A stretch of DNA of 46,462 nt from contig JAFXVT010000049.1 in NCBI GenBank assembly GCA_017534835.1, positions 1 to 46,462 on the forward strand. The letters are read 5' to 3'. The position numbers and the translations under genes are program-made. Shown here in pieces: positions 22,863 to 32,602 of the stretch. The notes below the pieces were generated by a model. That model was not told the origin of the DNA and searched no databases. It worked only from the letters and a program-made list of their open reading frames with translations. The number at the start of each line of letters is the position of its first letter. Positions within the stretch are counted from its first letter, which is position 1. This DNA comes from Ruminococcus sp. (GTDB lineage: Bacteria; Bacillota; Clostridia; Oscillospirales; Ruminococcaceae).

Positions 22863-23639
22863 CTATTGCTTGTCCTTCCGGAATTTTGCAGGCGATACGC
22901 AGGCGTATTTCTGGAATACACGCGAGAAGTGCGAATAATCCGAATATCCGCATTTGTCCGCGACCTCGGCTGCGGAGAGGTCTGTGCTGCTGAGGAGCTG
23001 CTTTGCGAGCTCCATACGGCTCGTGAGTATGTCCTTCGTGCAGGAGATACCGTAGCGCTGCTTGTACAGCCTCTGAAAATGTGCCACGGACAGGCTGAGC
23101 TTTTCAGCGATCAGCGGTATAGTCCAGTCAGTTGCAGGCGAACTATAGATCTGCCGGCGAATGGAATCGAGCTCGATGTCGTAATGCGTCCGGACAGCCT
23201 TGGTGTTCGGGACGTAGCATCTCTTTATCTGGTAGATGACAGCGTTCATCAGCGCTCGCTCGGTCTCCTCCCTGCACGGCGCCTCCGCGGAGGCTACATC
23301 TGCACAGACCGATATCAGCCGTGAAACTATGTCAGAATCGAGCTGTATCGGTGCATTGAATTCTATCCCGAGCTCCTCGATGAACTGCTTGTCATTGTCC
23401 TCAAGCTCGAAGCGCACCCAGTCATCCATATACTCCTCGCCATCGGCGTGTATCTCGTGGGGAACGCAGGTATCCACGACAAATACCGTATTAGCTCCGA
23501 CGGTGTACTCATTCCCGCCCATTACGATACGTCCGCGTGACTGAACGAGTATCACCTGCATACCGTGAACGCCGTCGGGGCGGACGATACTCAGGTCAGC
23601 AGGGTGCTTCCAGTGCCAGCCTGCCATATTTATACGCAT
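22863..23639 (-). CDS. AraC-family transcriptional regulator
   Basis: 258 residues. N-terminal cupin-like sensor (about 10-130; GRIVMGGNEYTVGANTVFVV and PHEIHADGEEYMDDWVRFEL), then two helix-turn-helix motifs in the C-terminal 100 residues with the AraC signature VADKCGYSDYSHFSRVFQKYACVSPAKFR. Such regulators bind a sugar or oligosaccharide and usually activate. It is divergent from the PL11 rhamnogalacturonan lyase gene, 207 bases apart, so it probably controls that gene in response to pectin breakdown products. GGGAGG precedes the ATG; its own promoter is a perfect consensus. Confidence 0.92.
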   Translation of the reverse strand: MRINMAGWHWKHPADLSIVRPDGVHGMQVILVQSRGRIVMGGNEYTVGANTVFVVDTCVPHEIHADGEEYMDDWVRFELEDNDKQFIEELGIEFNAPIQLDSDIVSRLISVCADVASAEAPCREETERALMNAVIYQIKRCYVPNTKAVRTHYDIELDSIRRQIYSSPATDWTIPLIAEKLSLSVAHFQRLYKQRYGISCTKDILTSRMELAKQLLSSTDLSAAEVADKCGYSDYSHFSRVFQKYACVSPAKFRKDKQ

Positions 23640-23674
23640 TTTTCTCCCTCCCTCAGATTTTGTCTGTTACATTA

Positions 23675-23703
23675 ATTATACGTGAAATCCGGCGCGATGT
23701 CAA
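23675..23703 (-). promoter_or_regulatory. Sigma-A promoter of the AraC gene
   Basis: Minus-strand TTGACA, 17 bases, TATAAT, exact consensus. Confidence 0.87.
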
Positions 23704-23747
23704 ATGAAAGATGATAGAATAATACAAATTAATGCTGAAAATGTTCA

Positions 23748-23776
23748 TTGCTGAATTGTGGATAAAATGTTATGAT
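23748..23776 (+). promoter_or_regulatory. Probable promoter of the PL11 lyase gene
   Basis: TTGCTG, 17 bases, TATGAT, 70 bases before the ATG. It is weaker than the divergent AraC promoter, as expected for an activator-dependent gene. Confidence 0.5.
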
Positions 23777-23846
23777 ACTGTTAACGCAATTGAGAACGGA
23801 ACGATTATTATGAGGGATAGATCAAATTTGAAGGAGGATCAGAATA

Positions 23847-26432
23847 ATGAAACACACGAAAAAACTGGCAGCTTCACTGACGGCGCTCGCGCTGGTCACA
23901 TCTGCGGCAGATACGTTCTGTCTGCCTGTTGTATCTGAGGCTGCCTACGGAGTCGGCGGAAACGGCAAGGCTGTGATGGAGTACCTCGACAGAGGCATCT
24001 ACGCCGTAAAAAGCGGCAGCGGTATGTTCGTAAGCTGGCGCTGGAATGCAGATGATGCGGACGATGCGGAGTTCAGGCTTTACCGCGACGACAAGCTCAT
24101 CTACACGAGCAAAAAGGGCGACCCGACCTGCTATCAGGACAACGGCGGAGCAGCCGGCTCGAAGTACCGCGTAGACTGCATCGAGGGCGGAAAAGTCACA
24201 TCGTCACAGAACTGCAAATTCAACTCGGGCAATAACTATTTCGATATCAAGCTCAACAGCCCGGGAAGCCAGTATTCGCCGAATGACGCCTGCGTAGGAG
24301 ATGTTGACGGCGACGGACAGTACGAGATATTCCTCAAGTGGGACCCTTCCAATTCGAAGGACAACTCGCAGTCCGGCAAGACCGACGACGTCATCATCGA
24401 CTGCTACACCCTCGACAGCAAGCAGCTCTGGAGGATAAACCTCGGCAGGAATATCCGCGCCGGTCAGCATTACACTCAGATGTGTGTTGCTGATTTCGAC
24501 TGCGACGGAAAGGCTGAGCTCATCACCAAAACTGCCGACGGCACTAAGGACGGCAAAGGCAAGGTCATTGGAAATGCGAGCAAGGACTACCGCAACGGAA
24601 ACGGCTATATCCTTGACGGTCCCGAATATATGACTCTCTTCGACGGCAAGACAGGTGCAGCTCTTGACACGATAAACTTCCCCGTGCCGCGCGGAAAGGT
24701 CAGCGACTGGGGCGACAATTACGGCAACCGCGTCGACCGTATGAACAGCGGTATCGCCTACCTCGACGGCGTTCACCCGTCTGCGATCTACGGCAGAGGC
24801 TATTACACAAGACTCACGTGGTCCGCTGTGGACGTCAGAGACGGCAAGCTCTCGGTAAGGTGGATATACGATTCCACATTCAACAGGAACACTCCCGGCT
24901 GGGGCTGCGGAAACCACAACGTAATGGTCGCGGACTGTGACAACGACGGCAAACAGGAGGTATTCACCGGCGCTAACTGTATCGACGACAACGGAAAGCT
25001 CCTGTGGACCTCGGGCGACCTCCACGGCGACGCTATGCACGTCGGCGACCTTATCCCGGACAGAGAGGGACTTGAGGTCTGGGAGTGCCACGAGGACAGA
25101 CCCTACGGCGAATCCTGCTACGACGCAAAGACTGGCAAGGAGATATTCCACATCAACAACAGCAAGGATACCGGACGCTGTGCTGCCGACAACATCTGGG
25201 CAGGCAGCAAGGGCGCGGAATTCTGGGGCGCCGCAGACGGAAACGTCTATAACTCCGCCGGCAAGAAGATAGGCGGAACAAAGCCTGCTCAGAACTTCTT
25301 CATCTACTGGGACGGCGACCTCGAGCGTGAGATACTCGACGGCAACAAGATCTCAAAAATGACCGATGCAAACAAGATAGACCGTATCTTCACAGCGAAT
25401 GGCTGCGGTACGAACAACAGCTCCAAATCCGTTCCCTGTATGACTGCCGACCTCTTCGGCGACTGGCGCGAGGAGCTCATCCTGCGGACTGACGACAATA
25501 CGAAGCTGCGTATATGGTGTACAACAGCCGCAACTAAGGTACGCCTGACGACACTTATGCACGATATGCAGTACAGAGCACAGAACTGCTGTCAGCAGTC
25601 GGCATACAACCAGCCTCCGCACGTCAGCTACTACCTCGGAAGTGATGCTCCCCTGCCTGCGAGACCAAAGGTGCTCCTCAACAACTCACCGGTAAAGACA
25701 GATATACCCGATGAACCGGTAACGACCGAGCCTGCAACTACTACGGCAGAGCCCGTAACTACCACGACTGTAACAGCAGTCAAACCTGAAATTCCTGCTC
25801 CTCCTTCGGAGATCGCTGACGGAGAGATATATACATTCCGCAGCGCCTCCGGAAACCTCTATCTCGGAGCAGACGGCGAAGCAGTTGAAAACAATACGAA
25901 TATAGCCCTTTCAGCCCAAAACGGAGCTAAGAACCAGTTCAGGGCAGTCGCCGCCGGAGACGGTTACTTCTACCTCATCTCACAGCTCGGCGACGGAAGC
26001 TCCTATGCTCTTGACGTACACGCCAAAAAGCCCGATGACGGCACTAACATCGAGCTCTACACATTAAAGAACGGCGAAAATCAGCAGTTCAGATTCATAA
26101 GGAACAGCGACGGCTCGTACACGATAGCTACAAGAATATCCGGCGACAAGTCCTGTCTCGCTGCCTCAGCGGACGGCAATGTTCAGGAATGGACATCAGA
26201 TGGTTCGGCACAGCAGCGCTGGTTCATCGAGCCTGCCTCAGCACAGCAGGATCCTGATGGCGATGTGAACCGCGACGGTGTGTTCAATGTCGCAGACGCT
26301 GTAGTGCTCCAGAAGTGGCTGCTCGGCTCACGCGATACATCGCTCGCAGACTGGAAGGCTGCCGACCTGTGCAGGGACGGCGTTGTAGATGCGTTCGACC
26401 TCTGCCTGATGCGTCAGAAACTGACAGCATAA
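23847..26432 (+). CDS. Secreted PL11 rhamnogalacturonan lyase with ricin-type CBM13 and dockerin
   Basis: 861 residues. Signal peptide about 1-31. Residues about 35-610 form the PL11 eight-bladed propeller with repeated calcium loops (DVDGDGQYEIF, DFDCDGKAEL, DCDNDGKQEVF) and the conserved HTVN-type segment reading GCGNHNVMVADCDNDG. A Thr/Pro linker (about 620-650) leads to a ricin-like beta-trefoil (about 655-795; repeated LD or LA then QQ(W/F)R). The C-terminal dockerin (about 800-861) has two loops, DVNRDGVFNVAD and DLCRDGVVDAFD. It cleaves rhamnogalacturonan I backbones by beta-elimination outside the cell, attached to a cellulosome. GGAGG precedes the ATG; divergent AraC gene likely regulates it. 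Confidence 0.94.
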   Translation: MKHTKKLAASLTALALVTSAADTFCLPVVSEAAYGVGGNGKAVMEYLDRGIYAVKSGSGMFVSWRWNADDADDAEFRLYRDDKLIYTSKKGDPTCYQDNGGAAGSKYRVDCIEGGKVTSSQNCKFNSGNNYFDIKLNSPGSQYSPNDACVGDVDGDGQYEIFLKWDPSNSKDNSQSGKTDDVIIDCYTLDSKQLWRINLGRNIRAGQHYTQMCVADFDCDGKAELITKTADGTKDGKGKVIGNASKDYRNGNGYILDGPEYMTLFDGKTGAALDTINFPVPRGKVSDWGDNYGNRVDRMNSGIAYLDGVHPSAIYGRGYYTRLTWSAVDVRDGKLSVRWIYDSTFNRNTPGWGCGNHNVMVADCDNDGKQEVFTGANCIDDNGKLLWTSGDLHGDAMHVGDLIPDREGLEVWECHEDRPYGESCYDAKTGKEIFHINNSKDTGRCAADNIWAGSKGAEFWGAADGNVYNSAGKKIGGTKPAQNFFIYWDGDLEREILDGNKISKMTDANKIDRIFTANGCGTNNSSKSVPCMTADLFGDWREELILRTDDNTKLRIWCTTAATKVRLTTLMHDMQYRAQNCCQQSAYNQPPHVSYYLGSDAPLPARPKVLLNNSPVKTDIPDEPVTTEPATTTAEPVTTTTVTAVKPEIPAPPSEIADGEIYTFRSASGNLYLGADGEAVENNTNIALSAQNGAKNQFRAVAAGDGYFYLISQLGDGSSYALDVHAKKPDDGTNIELYTLKNGENQQFRFIRNSDGSYTIATRISGDKSCLAASADGNVQEWTSDGSAQQRWFIEPASAQQDPDGDVNRDGVFNVADAVVLQKWLLGSRDTSLADWKAADLCRDGVVDAFDLCLMRQKLTA

Positions 26433-26482
26433 GATCCGCTGCACCGGATATAACAGAAAAAAGTCCTGTAAGGGGGACCTCA

Positions 26483-26514
26483 AACGGCTTGGAGTATGCT
26501 CCGAGTCGTTTTTT
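26483..26514 (+). terminator. Terminator of the PL11 gene
   Basis: Stem AACGGCTTGGAG / CTCCGAGTCGTT (two wobble pairs), 4-base loop, then TTTT. Confidence 0.8.
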
Positions 26515-26596
26515 CCGTTATATCGCAGGCAGCGCGTCCGCATACAACGTATGCAAAAAGCCATTCCGGTATCGCGAAGCTGCCGAGTCGTAATCT

Positions 26597-26647
26597 TGCG
26601 ACACCTATCCGGTGACCTGCGAAACCGGCTGAAGGGTCACACTTCAT
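26597..26647 (-). repeat. Hairpin repeat unit E, degenerate dispersed copy
   Basis: Read on the minus strand it contains CCCTTCAGCC and TTTCGCAGGTCAC, matching the conserved linker of units B and C near 4.4 kb, but the hairpin is decayed (CACC / GGTG only) and the T run is missing. It lies between two plus-strand genes and points against them. Confidence 0.55.
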
Positions 26648-26789
26648 TCGCCCATTCCATACATAATATCACGAATACAGATAATGATCAATATACCATA
26701 GGTCTATTTTTCACTGAGGTCTCATTCTGCGCAGATCGCAGCTAATGGATAAAAATATAAAATTATTTGTAAATTATCCCGTAAAACTC

Positions 26790-26818
26790 TTGACAATCGT
26801 GCACTTTATTGATATAAT
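26790..26818 (+). promoter_or_regulatory. Sigma-A promoter of the LRR dockerin gene
   Basis: TTGACA, 17 bases, TATAAT, exact consensus, 92 bases before the ATG. It rules out the upstream in-frame ATG at 26745. Confidence 0.88.
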
Positions 26819-26909
26819 TTATCAAACAGAGCCGGCATTTTTGGTGAAATGTAATATCTGTTATCGTTATTACAGGCTGTTTATTTTCCGATACGGAAGG
26901 AGTGTTTAT

Positions 26910-29900
26910 ATGAAGCTATCATTCGCAAAACGTTTTACATCGGCGGCTGTAACGACTGTATTTACGGTCACTACAGTAATGGCGGTTATGCCGCCGCCCG
27001 TTCACGCTGCCGAGGAGGAGAGCTACCTCTACACCGACGACGGATTTGCCTACATCGTGAATGAAGAGGGTACGATCACCATCAAGGGACGTGACAAATC
27101 ACGCGAGGACGAATATGACAAGACAAAGATAGTCCTGCCGTCAAAGATAGACGGCAAGTACGTCACGGAAATAGATACCAACTATTTCGGGCACGGTACC
27201 TATTCTCACAATGATGTTGTAACTGAGATAGTTCTGCCCGACCACATCGAGAAGATAAACAACTGGGCGTTCAACGACTACAAGACACTCGACACACTTA
27301 TTATCCCCAAAACTCTGAAGGAAGCAGTCCGCCCGTTCACCTACTGCAAGATAAACAAGATAATTATCGAGGACGGAATGGAATCTATCCCGAATGAGCT
27401 GTTCTGGTGTACCGACTTCATCGGCGAGATCGTTATACCCGATTCGGTCACGGCTATCGGAGAAAGATCAATAGCCTCGTGCAGCGGTCTGAAGGAGATA
27501 CACGTTCCCGACAGCGTCAAAAGCATCGGCTACTGCGCCTTTGATAACAATCCCGACCTTGAAGTGCTCGATCTTCCCGATACGCTCGATTATATCGGCA
27601 CTTGTGCGTTTGCCGAGAATCCCAAGCTAACCTCAGTAACCGTCCCCGATACGTGGACATTCGGCGAGGATCAATACGGATTTTTCCAGTATTCGGGTAT
27701 TACCGAGATAAGCTTCGGACCCGACAGAAAGATCATACCTCCTTCGATATGCTCCTGCTGCCGTAAGCTTGAAACTATCAACTGGCCGAAGGCTCCCGAG
27801 AAGATAATGAACCGTGCTTTCGAGCAGTGCGAAAGCATTACCGACCCGAAGATACCCGACAGCGTCGAGTTTATCGACTCATATGCCTTCAAAGGCTGTA
27901 CGGGAATAACCAACCTTGATCTTCCCAAAAACCTTAAAGAGCTTTGCTCCGACAGCTTCAACAGCCTTACATCACTGAAATACCTCTATGTTCCGATGCA
28001 GCTCCCTGCAAAGGGAAATTACAGCGGTACCACTGCTTTCTGGAACAGCGGTATCGAAAAGCTCGAATATGCTGAGGGTATCACCGAAGTAAACGCCATG
28101 ACAGCTTCGGGGCTCCCGTATCTGACCGAGGTGGTCATCCCCGATTCCGTCACATTTATCAATAACTACTCGTTCGACGGTGACAAGTCACTGGCGCATA
28201 TCGACCTTCATGAGGGCATAACGAAGATCGGCAGGCAGACTGTCTTCGGAGGCTGCAACAGCCTTAAAGAACTTCGCATCCCATCTACTCTGGTGCTCGA
28301 AGGCTATGAGCTTTCAAGTGCGCCTGCTCTTGAAACAGTGTACGTCCCCGACGGCTGGACAGAGATACCAGCCGGAGCGTTCCGCAACTGCGAACACCTC
28401 AAAAAAGCCGTTATCCCCGACAGCGTCACGAAGATAAACACTCTTGCTTTCAGCAGATGCTATGAGCTTGAGACTATCGATGCTCCGCGTGAGGAATATG
28501 AGCTTGAAAACGGTGCCTTCTCCTACTGCAATAACCTCTGGGACGAGAGATTCAGTATCGCGAAAAAGGGCGACCTCTTCATCACGAAGTCCTCTCCCTC
28601 AAATGCGGCAGGCGACATCACCAACTATACCGTGTATTACTCGATAAATCCGCGTTTTCTCGACACGTTCGGAAAAGCTCACCTCGATGTTTCAGTAAAG
28701 CCGTGGAAACATCTTGTCATTGACGAGAGTCTCCCCGACGGCCTCACCGCAGGCGATGTCGGCTTCAAGCTTGACCTCGGAACTCCGACGGGGATATTCC
28801 GTTTCAGCGTCCGCAATCCCGAAGACGCTACTGTTAATGTCAATGCTGAGTTTTCCGCCAAGACATACACTCCCGATAGCTATGAATGGGATACGAAAGC
28901 GCTGACAGTAACCGATACGGAATTCGACCCTGTTTCTGTCAATGTTCCCGATAGGATCGCTCCGAGCGGCGATAAGCTGAGCTTCAGCGTTTACGGATAT
29001 GCACCAATAGGTGAACAGGTCAGCATTCTCGTCAACGGCGAAGAGAACACAGTCGTTGACTCAAACAAGTACACAGGAAAGTACAGCGCTCAGGTAGAGT
29101 GTGAGCTTTCAGACTCAGCCATTACCGTTCAGGCTGTATGCGGCGATAAGAAGTCAGATAAGAAGACAGTCAGCATCGACCCGAGTATGCCTGTTCTCGT
29201 TGACTTCGATGTGACACACTATACTCACGGCACAGACCACTGGACAAATGATCTTACCGATATGTTCGAGACCGGTTATTCGCCGTATGTTCCGATAAAT
29301 CCCGGCAGACCCTTTGAATTCGATGTTGAGATGGGAAATGACGACAACGTTTACAAGGTTTTCGTAGGTTCCGAGACAGCCGGCAAAAGATCGCTGATTC
29401 CGCTTGAACGCGATGCCGAGACCGGAAGATGGAAGGGAAGCGGCAATTTTGATACAACTATCCCCGGCGACCTCACCGTAAATGCGATACCCAAGCAGAA
29501 GCCCGATGTGCTGACTGCCGGTAAGACTTCCGACGGCACTCCCACACTTACAAACAAAGAGGGCAAAAACCTTCTTGATACAAGCAAACAGACTGACCCT
29601 GACCCCGTAGACAAATTCATAGAAAAGTTCCCGCCGAAGGTCGTAGAATCAAGCAGTAAAAGCACTGCTGTAAAGTTCACCTGTCCGGGGTATTTCCCCT
29701 ATGAAGGAACGGCTGAACCCTCGATCAACGTATTCCAGGGCATAACCGACAGTACCTTCATCGACGGCAAGGAAGTTGAGCCCAACACCATCATTGACTC
29801 TCCCGGAGCTTTCGGATTCACCGAATCTGCCACAAAGGTAGTCGATGAAAACGGAGATGTCAACACTTTCTATACGAGGTTCGTTCTCGATGATCAGGAA

Positions 29901-31406
29901 GGCCGCGAATTCTCCGGCTCAGCTATGAGCAGAATGTACCTTGATCCTGCGGATAAGTCTAAGGGCACAGTAAGCGATTTCATCGGAAGCAACGGCTCGA
30001 AAAACGTTGAAGGCGTTGTAATAGTACAGAAAAACGAGACGACCGGTGAAACGAATATTATCAACGAATTCTTCTCGGCTACCGAGGACCTTCTCAAGGA
30101 CGAGATAGGCGGAGCGTATGTCTCACTCATCGTTGATACCTGCCTTCAAGGGACTATGCAGACTGCCGGAGGTGTAATCTCCGCAGTCGGTGCAGGAGTA
30201 CAGAACAGCATAGATATGTACGGATATTATTATCAGTACAGCGACAGGCTCGAACAGATAGAGACCTCAAAAGATCCCGATGTAAGAAACAATGCAGCCG
30301 TTCTCAAAACTGCGTCAACAGCGCTTTTCCTCGGACGTGCGTGCGTCGCTGCCGGCTCTGTGGCAGGTTCTATCGCACTTGTTGCAGGCGGCGTCGCATT
30401 CTGGCCTGCTCTTGCCGCAGGTGCAGCAATAACGTTCTGTGCCTGGGGATGGGGCAAGATATTTGACTGGATGGAAGGCAAGCTCGACGGCTACATCTAC
30501 CGCTCGCGAAAAGGAAATCTTAAAGTTGGCATCGACCCGAGCGGCTACGTTTATGCAGCTGTTCCCGATAACCGTATCGAGGGCGCGACTGCGACTATCT
30601 ACTATAAGGACGAGAGCGGAAAAGCCGTGCTGTGGAACGCTGTCGACTATGACCAGATAAACCCGATGATAACAGACTCTCAGGGCGGCTTTATGTGGGA
30701 CGTTCCCGAGGGCTTGTGGCAGGTGAAGATAACCGCTGAGGGCTACGAGGACTACACGGCCGAATGGCTCCCTGTCCTCCCCGTTCAGACCGATGTGAAT
30801 ATCCCTATGAAAACAAGATCTGCCGCATCGCTCGGCAGCATCGACGCCTGCTCAAATGCGGTGGAGGTAACTATGACACAGTACATCACAGACAGCACCG
30901 CAACTTCTGAAAACATCTACCTCACCGGCTCGGACGGCAAGAAGCTCAGCTGCAAGATAAAGCCTGTGAAATCAGAGACGAATGACACAGAATTCTCTGA
31001 CAGGCTCCTGCTCATCTCCGACAAGGAGAACATCGCCGGCTCAACTCTGCATATCACATCAGGGCTGCTTAATTACTCCGGTATCCCGACTTCCGAAACA
31101 GTTCAGAAGATAACCGAGGTCAAGTCAGAATACCTTGTGGACAACGATGCTTCTCTCGGTGATGTGAACGAGGACGGAAAGGTCGATGCAAAGGATGCGT
31201 CACTCATACTTGTATACTACTCCAAGATGTCTACAGGAGGTGACGGCGGCTTCACAGAGGCACAGATATCTGCTGCAAACGTCAACGATGATACGCTCAT
31301 CGACGCTAAGGACGCTTCGTTCATTCTCGCGTACTACGCAATGGCTTCGACTGCTTCAGGAGAAGTTCCGACAATGTCAGAATATATGTCAGCCAAAGCA
31401 AGCTGA
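26910..31406 (+). CDS. Large secreted leucine-rich-repeat (BspA-type) dockerin protein
   Basis: 1498 residues. Signal peptide about 1-35 (cleavage near VHA-AEE). Residues about 60-560 are BspA-type LRR_5 repeats (IVIPDSVTAIGERSIASCSG pattern, many copies). Beta-sandwich-like stretches follow to about 1060. Residues about 1068-1100 and 1133-1186 are strikingly hydrophobic and Gly/Ala-rich. A CarboxypepD_reg-like domain lies at about 1214-1300 (RIEGATATIYY, EGLWQVKITAEGYEDY). The dockerin at about 1414-1474 has DVNEDGKVDAKD and NVNDDTLIDAKD loops and the YYSKMSTGG type of helix. No catalytic motif seen; a surface adhesin or binding protein that joins a scaffoldin is likely. GGAAGGAG precedes the ATG. 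Confidence 0.88.
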   Translation: MKLSFAKRFTSAAVTTVFTVTTVMAVMPPPVHAAEEESYLYTDDGFAYIVNEEGTITIKGRDKSREDEYDKTKIVLPSKIDGKYVTEIDTNYFGHGTYSHNDVVTEIVLPDHIEKINNWAFNDYKTLDTLIIPKTLKEAVRPFTYCKINKIIIEDGMESIPNELFWCTDFIGEIVIPDSVTAIGERSIASCSGLKEIHVPDSVKSIGYCAFDNNPDLEVLDLPDTLDYIGTCAFAENPKLTSVTVPDTWTFGEDQYGFFQYSGITEISFGPDRKIIPPSICSCCRKLETINWPKAPEKIMNRAFEQCESITDPKIPDSVEFIDSYAFKGCTGITNLDLPKNLKELCSDSFNSLTSLKYLYVPMQLPAKGNYSGTTAFWNSGIEKLEYAEGITEVNAMTASGLPYLTEVVIPDSVTFINNYSFDGDKSLAHIDLHEGITKIGRQTVFGGCNSLKELRIPSTLVLEGYELSSAPALETVYVPDGWTEIPAGAFRNCEHLKKAVIPDSVTKINTLAFSRCYELETIDAPREEYELENGAFSYCNNLWDERFSIAKKGDLFITKSSPSNAAGDITNYTVYYSINPRFLDTFGKAHLDVSVKPWKHLVIDESLPDGLTAGDVGFKLDLGTPTGIFRFSVRNPEDATVNVNAEFSAKTYTPDSYEWDTKALTVTDTEFDPVSVNVPDRIAPSGDKLSFSVYGYAPIGEQVSILVNGEENTVVDSNKYTGKYSAQVECELSDSAITVQAVCGDKKSDKKTVSIDPSMPVLVDFDVTHYTHGTDHWTNDLTDMFETGYSPYVPINPGRPFEFDVEMGNDDNVYKVFVGSETAGKRSLIPLERDAETGRWKGSGNFDTTIPGDLTVNAIPKQKPDVLTAGKTSDGTPTLTNKEGKNLLDTSKQTDPDPVDKFIEKFPPKVVESSSKSTAVKFTCPGYFPYEGTAEPSINVFQGITDSTFIDGKEVEPNTIIDSPGAFGFTESATKVVDENGDVNTFYTRFVLDDQEGREFSGSAMSRMYLDPADKSKGTVSDFIGSNGSKNVEGVVIVQKNETTGETNIINEFFSATEDLLKDEIGGAYVSLIVDTCLQGTMQTAGGVISAVGAGVQNSIDMYGYYYQYSDRLEQIETSKDPDVRNNAAVLKTASTALFLGRACVAAGSVAGSIALVAGGVAFWPALAAGAAITFCAWGWGKIFDWMEGKLDGYIYRSRKGNLKVGIDPSGYVYAAVPDNRIEGATATIYYKDESGKAVLWNAVDYDQINPMITDSQGGFMWDVPEGLWQVKITAEGYEDYTAEWLPVLPVQTDVNIPMKTRSAASLGSIDACSNAVEVTMTQYITDSTATSENIYLTGSDGKKLSCKIKPVKSETNDTEFSDRLLLISDKENIAGSTLHITSGLLNYSGIPTSETVQKITEVKSEYLVDNDASLGDVNEDGKVDAKDASLILVYYSKMSTGGDGGFTEAQISAANVNDDTLIDAKDASFILAYYAMASTASGEVPTMSEYMSAKAS

Positions 31407-31415
31407 TGATATGCG

Positions 31416-31443
31416 AAAACGGTCCCTGTCAGGGGACCGTTTT
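31416..31443. terminator. Bidirectional terminator after the LRR dockerin gene
   Basis: Stem AAAACGGTCCC / GGGACCGTTTT with a short loop, A-rich on one side and T-rich on the other, serving both converging genes. Confidence 0.82.
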
Positions 31444-31461
31444 CTGCTGCATTTATGATAT

Positions 31462-32517
31462 TTACGGCTTGCACTGTGAACACGGGGCATAGCCCTGAGC
31501 TATTATTTCTTCGCGTGTTCCGCTGTATTCGAGCCTGTTCTTCTCCTTTATCGACTTCGCTGACTGACACGAGGGAAAATGGAATCTGTGAGTGTTCGTG
31601 TTGAGGATGTAGGTATCGGGAGCGGACGAGGCAATGGAAGCTGTTACGGCTTCTGTCTGTATCTCAGTAACGGAAGCTGTCGATGTCTCCGCTTCATCAA
31701 GGCGGTGGCTCTCACCGTCAGAATAGTCGATGCTTATCTTCGGCTGGACATTGTAGCAGAACACGTTGAAGCACACTCCTGCTCCGTTGTCCCCGACTGA
31801 TCTTGCCTCCATAAGCACTCCCCTGCACACCAGCTCATCTTCGATAAATACAGGCGTGACTCTGTAGAGAACGTGATCTCCTGTTTTCCTGATATAGCCT
31901 GCAACGCGGTTCTCGAAAGGCAGCATACCTTCAACGTTCATATATCTTGTACCTGTTATAAGATTGCGCTCATTCGCATTTTCACCGGTCAGCTGCCAGC
32001 CGATGAGGTGACAGCGGTTGTACAGATACTTATCAGCTATGATGTCATCGTACCTGACGATATGGAATCCGGTCGGTCTGACCGAACCTATCTCTCCGCG
32101 GCTGTCAGTCGGCATAAGGTCCCTGCCGATGCAGGCGGTGCATTCTCCGCAGCGTCCGAGAGCATCGAGCGGACTGTAAAACTCGTACGATACATCAGTC
32201 AGGTCAGAGTCTTCAAAAAATGGGTGATTCTCATTTACCTCACAGTAGGGCGAGCCGGTGTACTCCGGAAGGCTGAAATAATCGAACGGAACATCTATAT
32301 GCGGAGCAGTGACCGTTTCTGTCTGAGAAGAAAAAGATGCTGCGGAAGCTGTTCCGGTCTCTGTATCAAAAACAGCAGCTGAGGAAGGAGCGGCAGCAGT
32401 CTCCGATACTGCCGGGATAGTTTCTGTTACGTTTCCGGACTCGTCCGGAACAGATATATCACAGCCGAAAAGCAGTGCTGCAAACAGAACGCCGGCAAGC
32501 AGTATACTCCGTTTCAA
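31462..32517 (-). CDS. Secreted DNA/RNA non-specific endonuclease lipoprotein
   Basis: 351 residues, starting at TTG (32517) with GGAGG ten bases upstream. Lipoprotein signal MKRSILLAGVLFAALLFGC (Cys 19). A Thr/Ser/Ala linker leads to a beta-beta-alpha metal nuclease domain (about 95-245): the active-site His in YNRCHLIGWQL (the DRGH position), then ENANERNLITGTRYMNVEGM with the metal Asn. A second low-complexity linker is followed by a Cys/His-rich tail (about 300-351: HFPSC...APCSQC) that resembles an Ada-type zinc site. It probably degrades extracellular nucleic acids at the cell surface. NRCH instead of DRGH is normal for this subfamily. Likely promoter region overlaps the end of the upstream beta-helix gene. 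Confidence 0.88.
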   Translation of the reverse strand: MKRSILLAGVLFAALLFGCDISVPDESGNVTETIPAVSETAAAPSSAAVFDTETGTASAASFSSQTETVTAPHIDVPFDYFSLPEYTGSPYCEVNENHPFFEDSDLTDVSYEFYSPLDALGRCGECTACIGRDLMPTDSRGEIGSVRPTGFHIVRYDDIIADKYLYNRCHLIGWQLTGENANERNLITGTRYMNVEGMLPFENRVAGYIRKTGDHVLYRVTPVFIEDELVCRGVLMEARSVGDNGAGVCFNVFCYNVQPKISIDYSDGESHRLDEAETSTASVTEIQTEAVTASIASSAPDTYILNTNTHRFHFPSCQSAKSIKEKNRLEYSGTREEIIAQGYAPCSQCKP

Positions 32518-32602
32518 GCTTCAGGCACCTCCCTCTTAACAGCAAAAGCTTCACCTGTACATAGTCTCATAACGCTTACACCGGAAGCATTATACACTCG
32601 TT

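Noticed and set aside
24204-25151. 315-codon frame opposite the PL11 lyase
   Set aside because: Val/Ala/Ser-rich shadow caused by codon bias of the lyase gene.
26551-26745. 64-codon frame between the lyase and LRR genes
   Set aside because: It reads through repeat copy E and has no ribosome site.
26745-26909. N-terminal extension of the LRR dockerin protein
   Set aside because: The ATG at 26745 lies upstream of the consensus promoter at 26790-26818, and the signal peptide starts at 26910.
31462-32517. Inactivated nuclease because DRGH reads NRCH
   Set aside because: NRCH/NRSH is the normal form in this Gram-positive subfamily and the catalytic His is kept.
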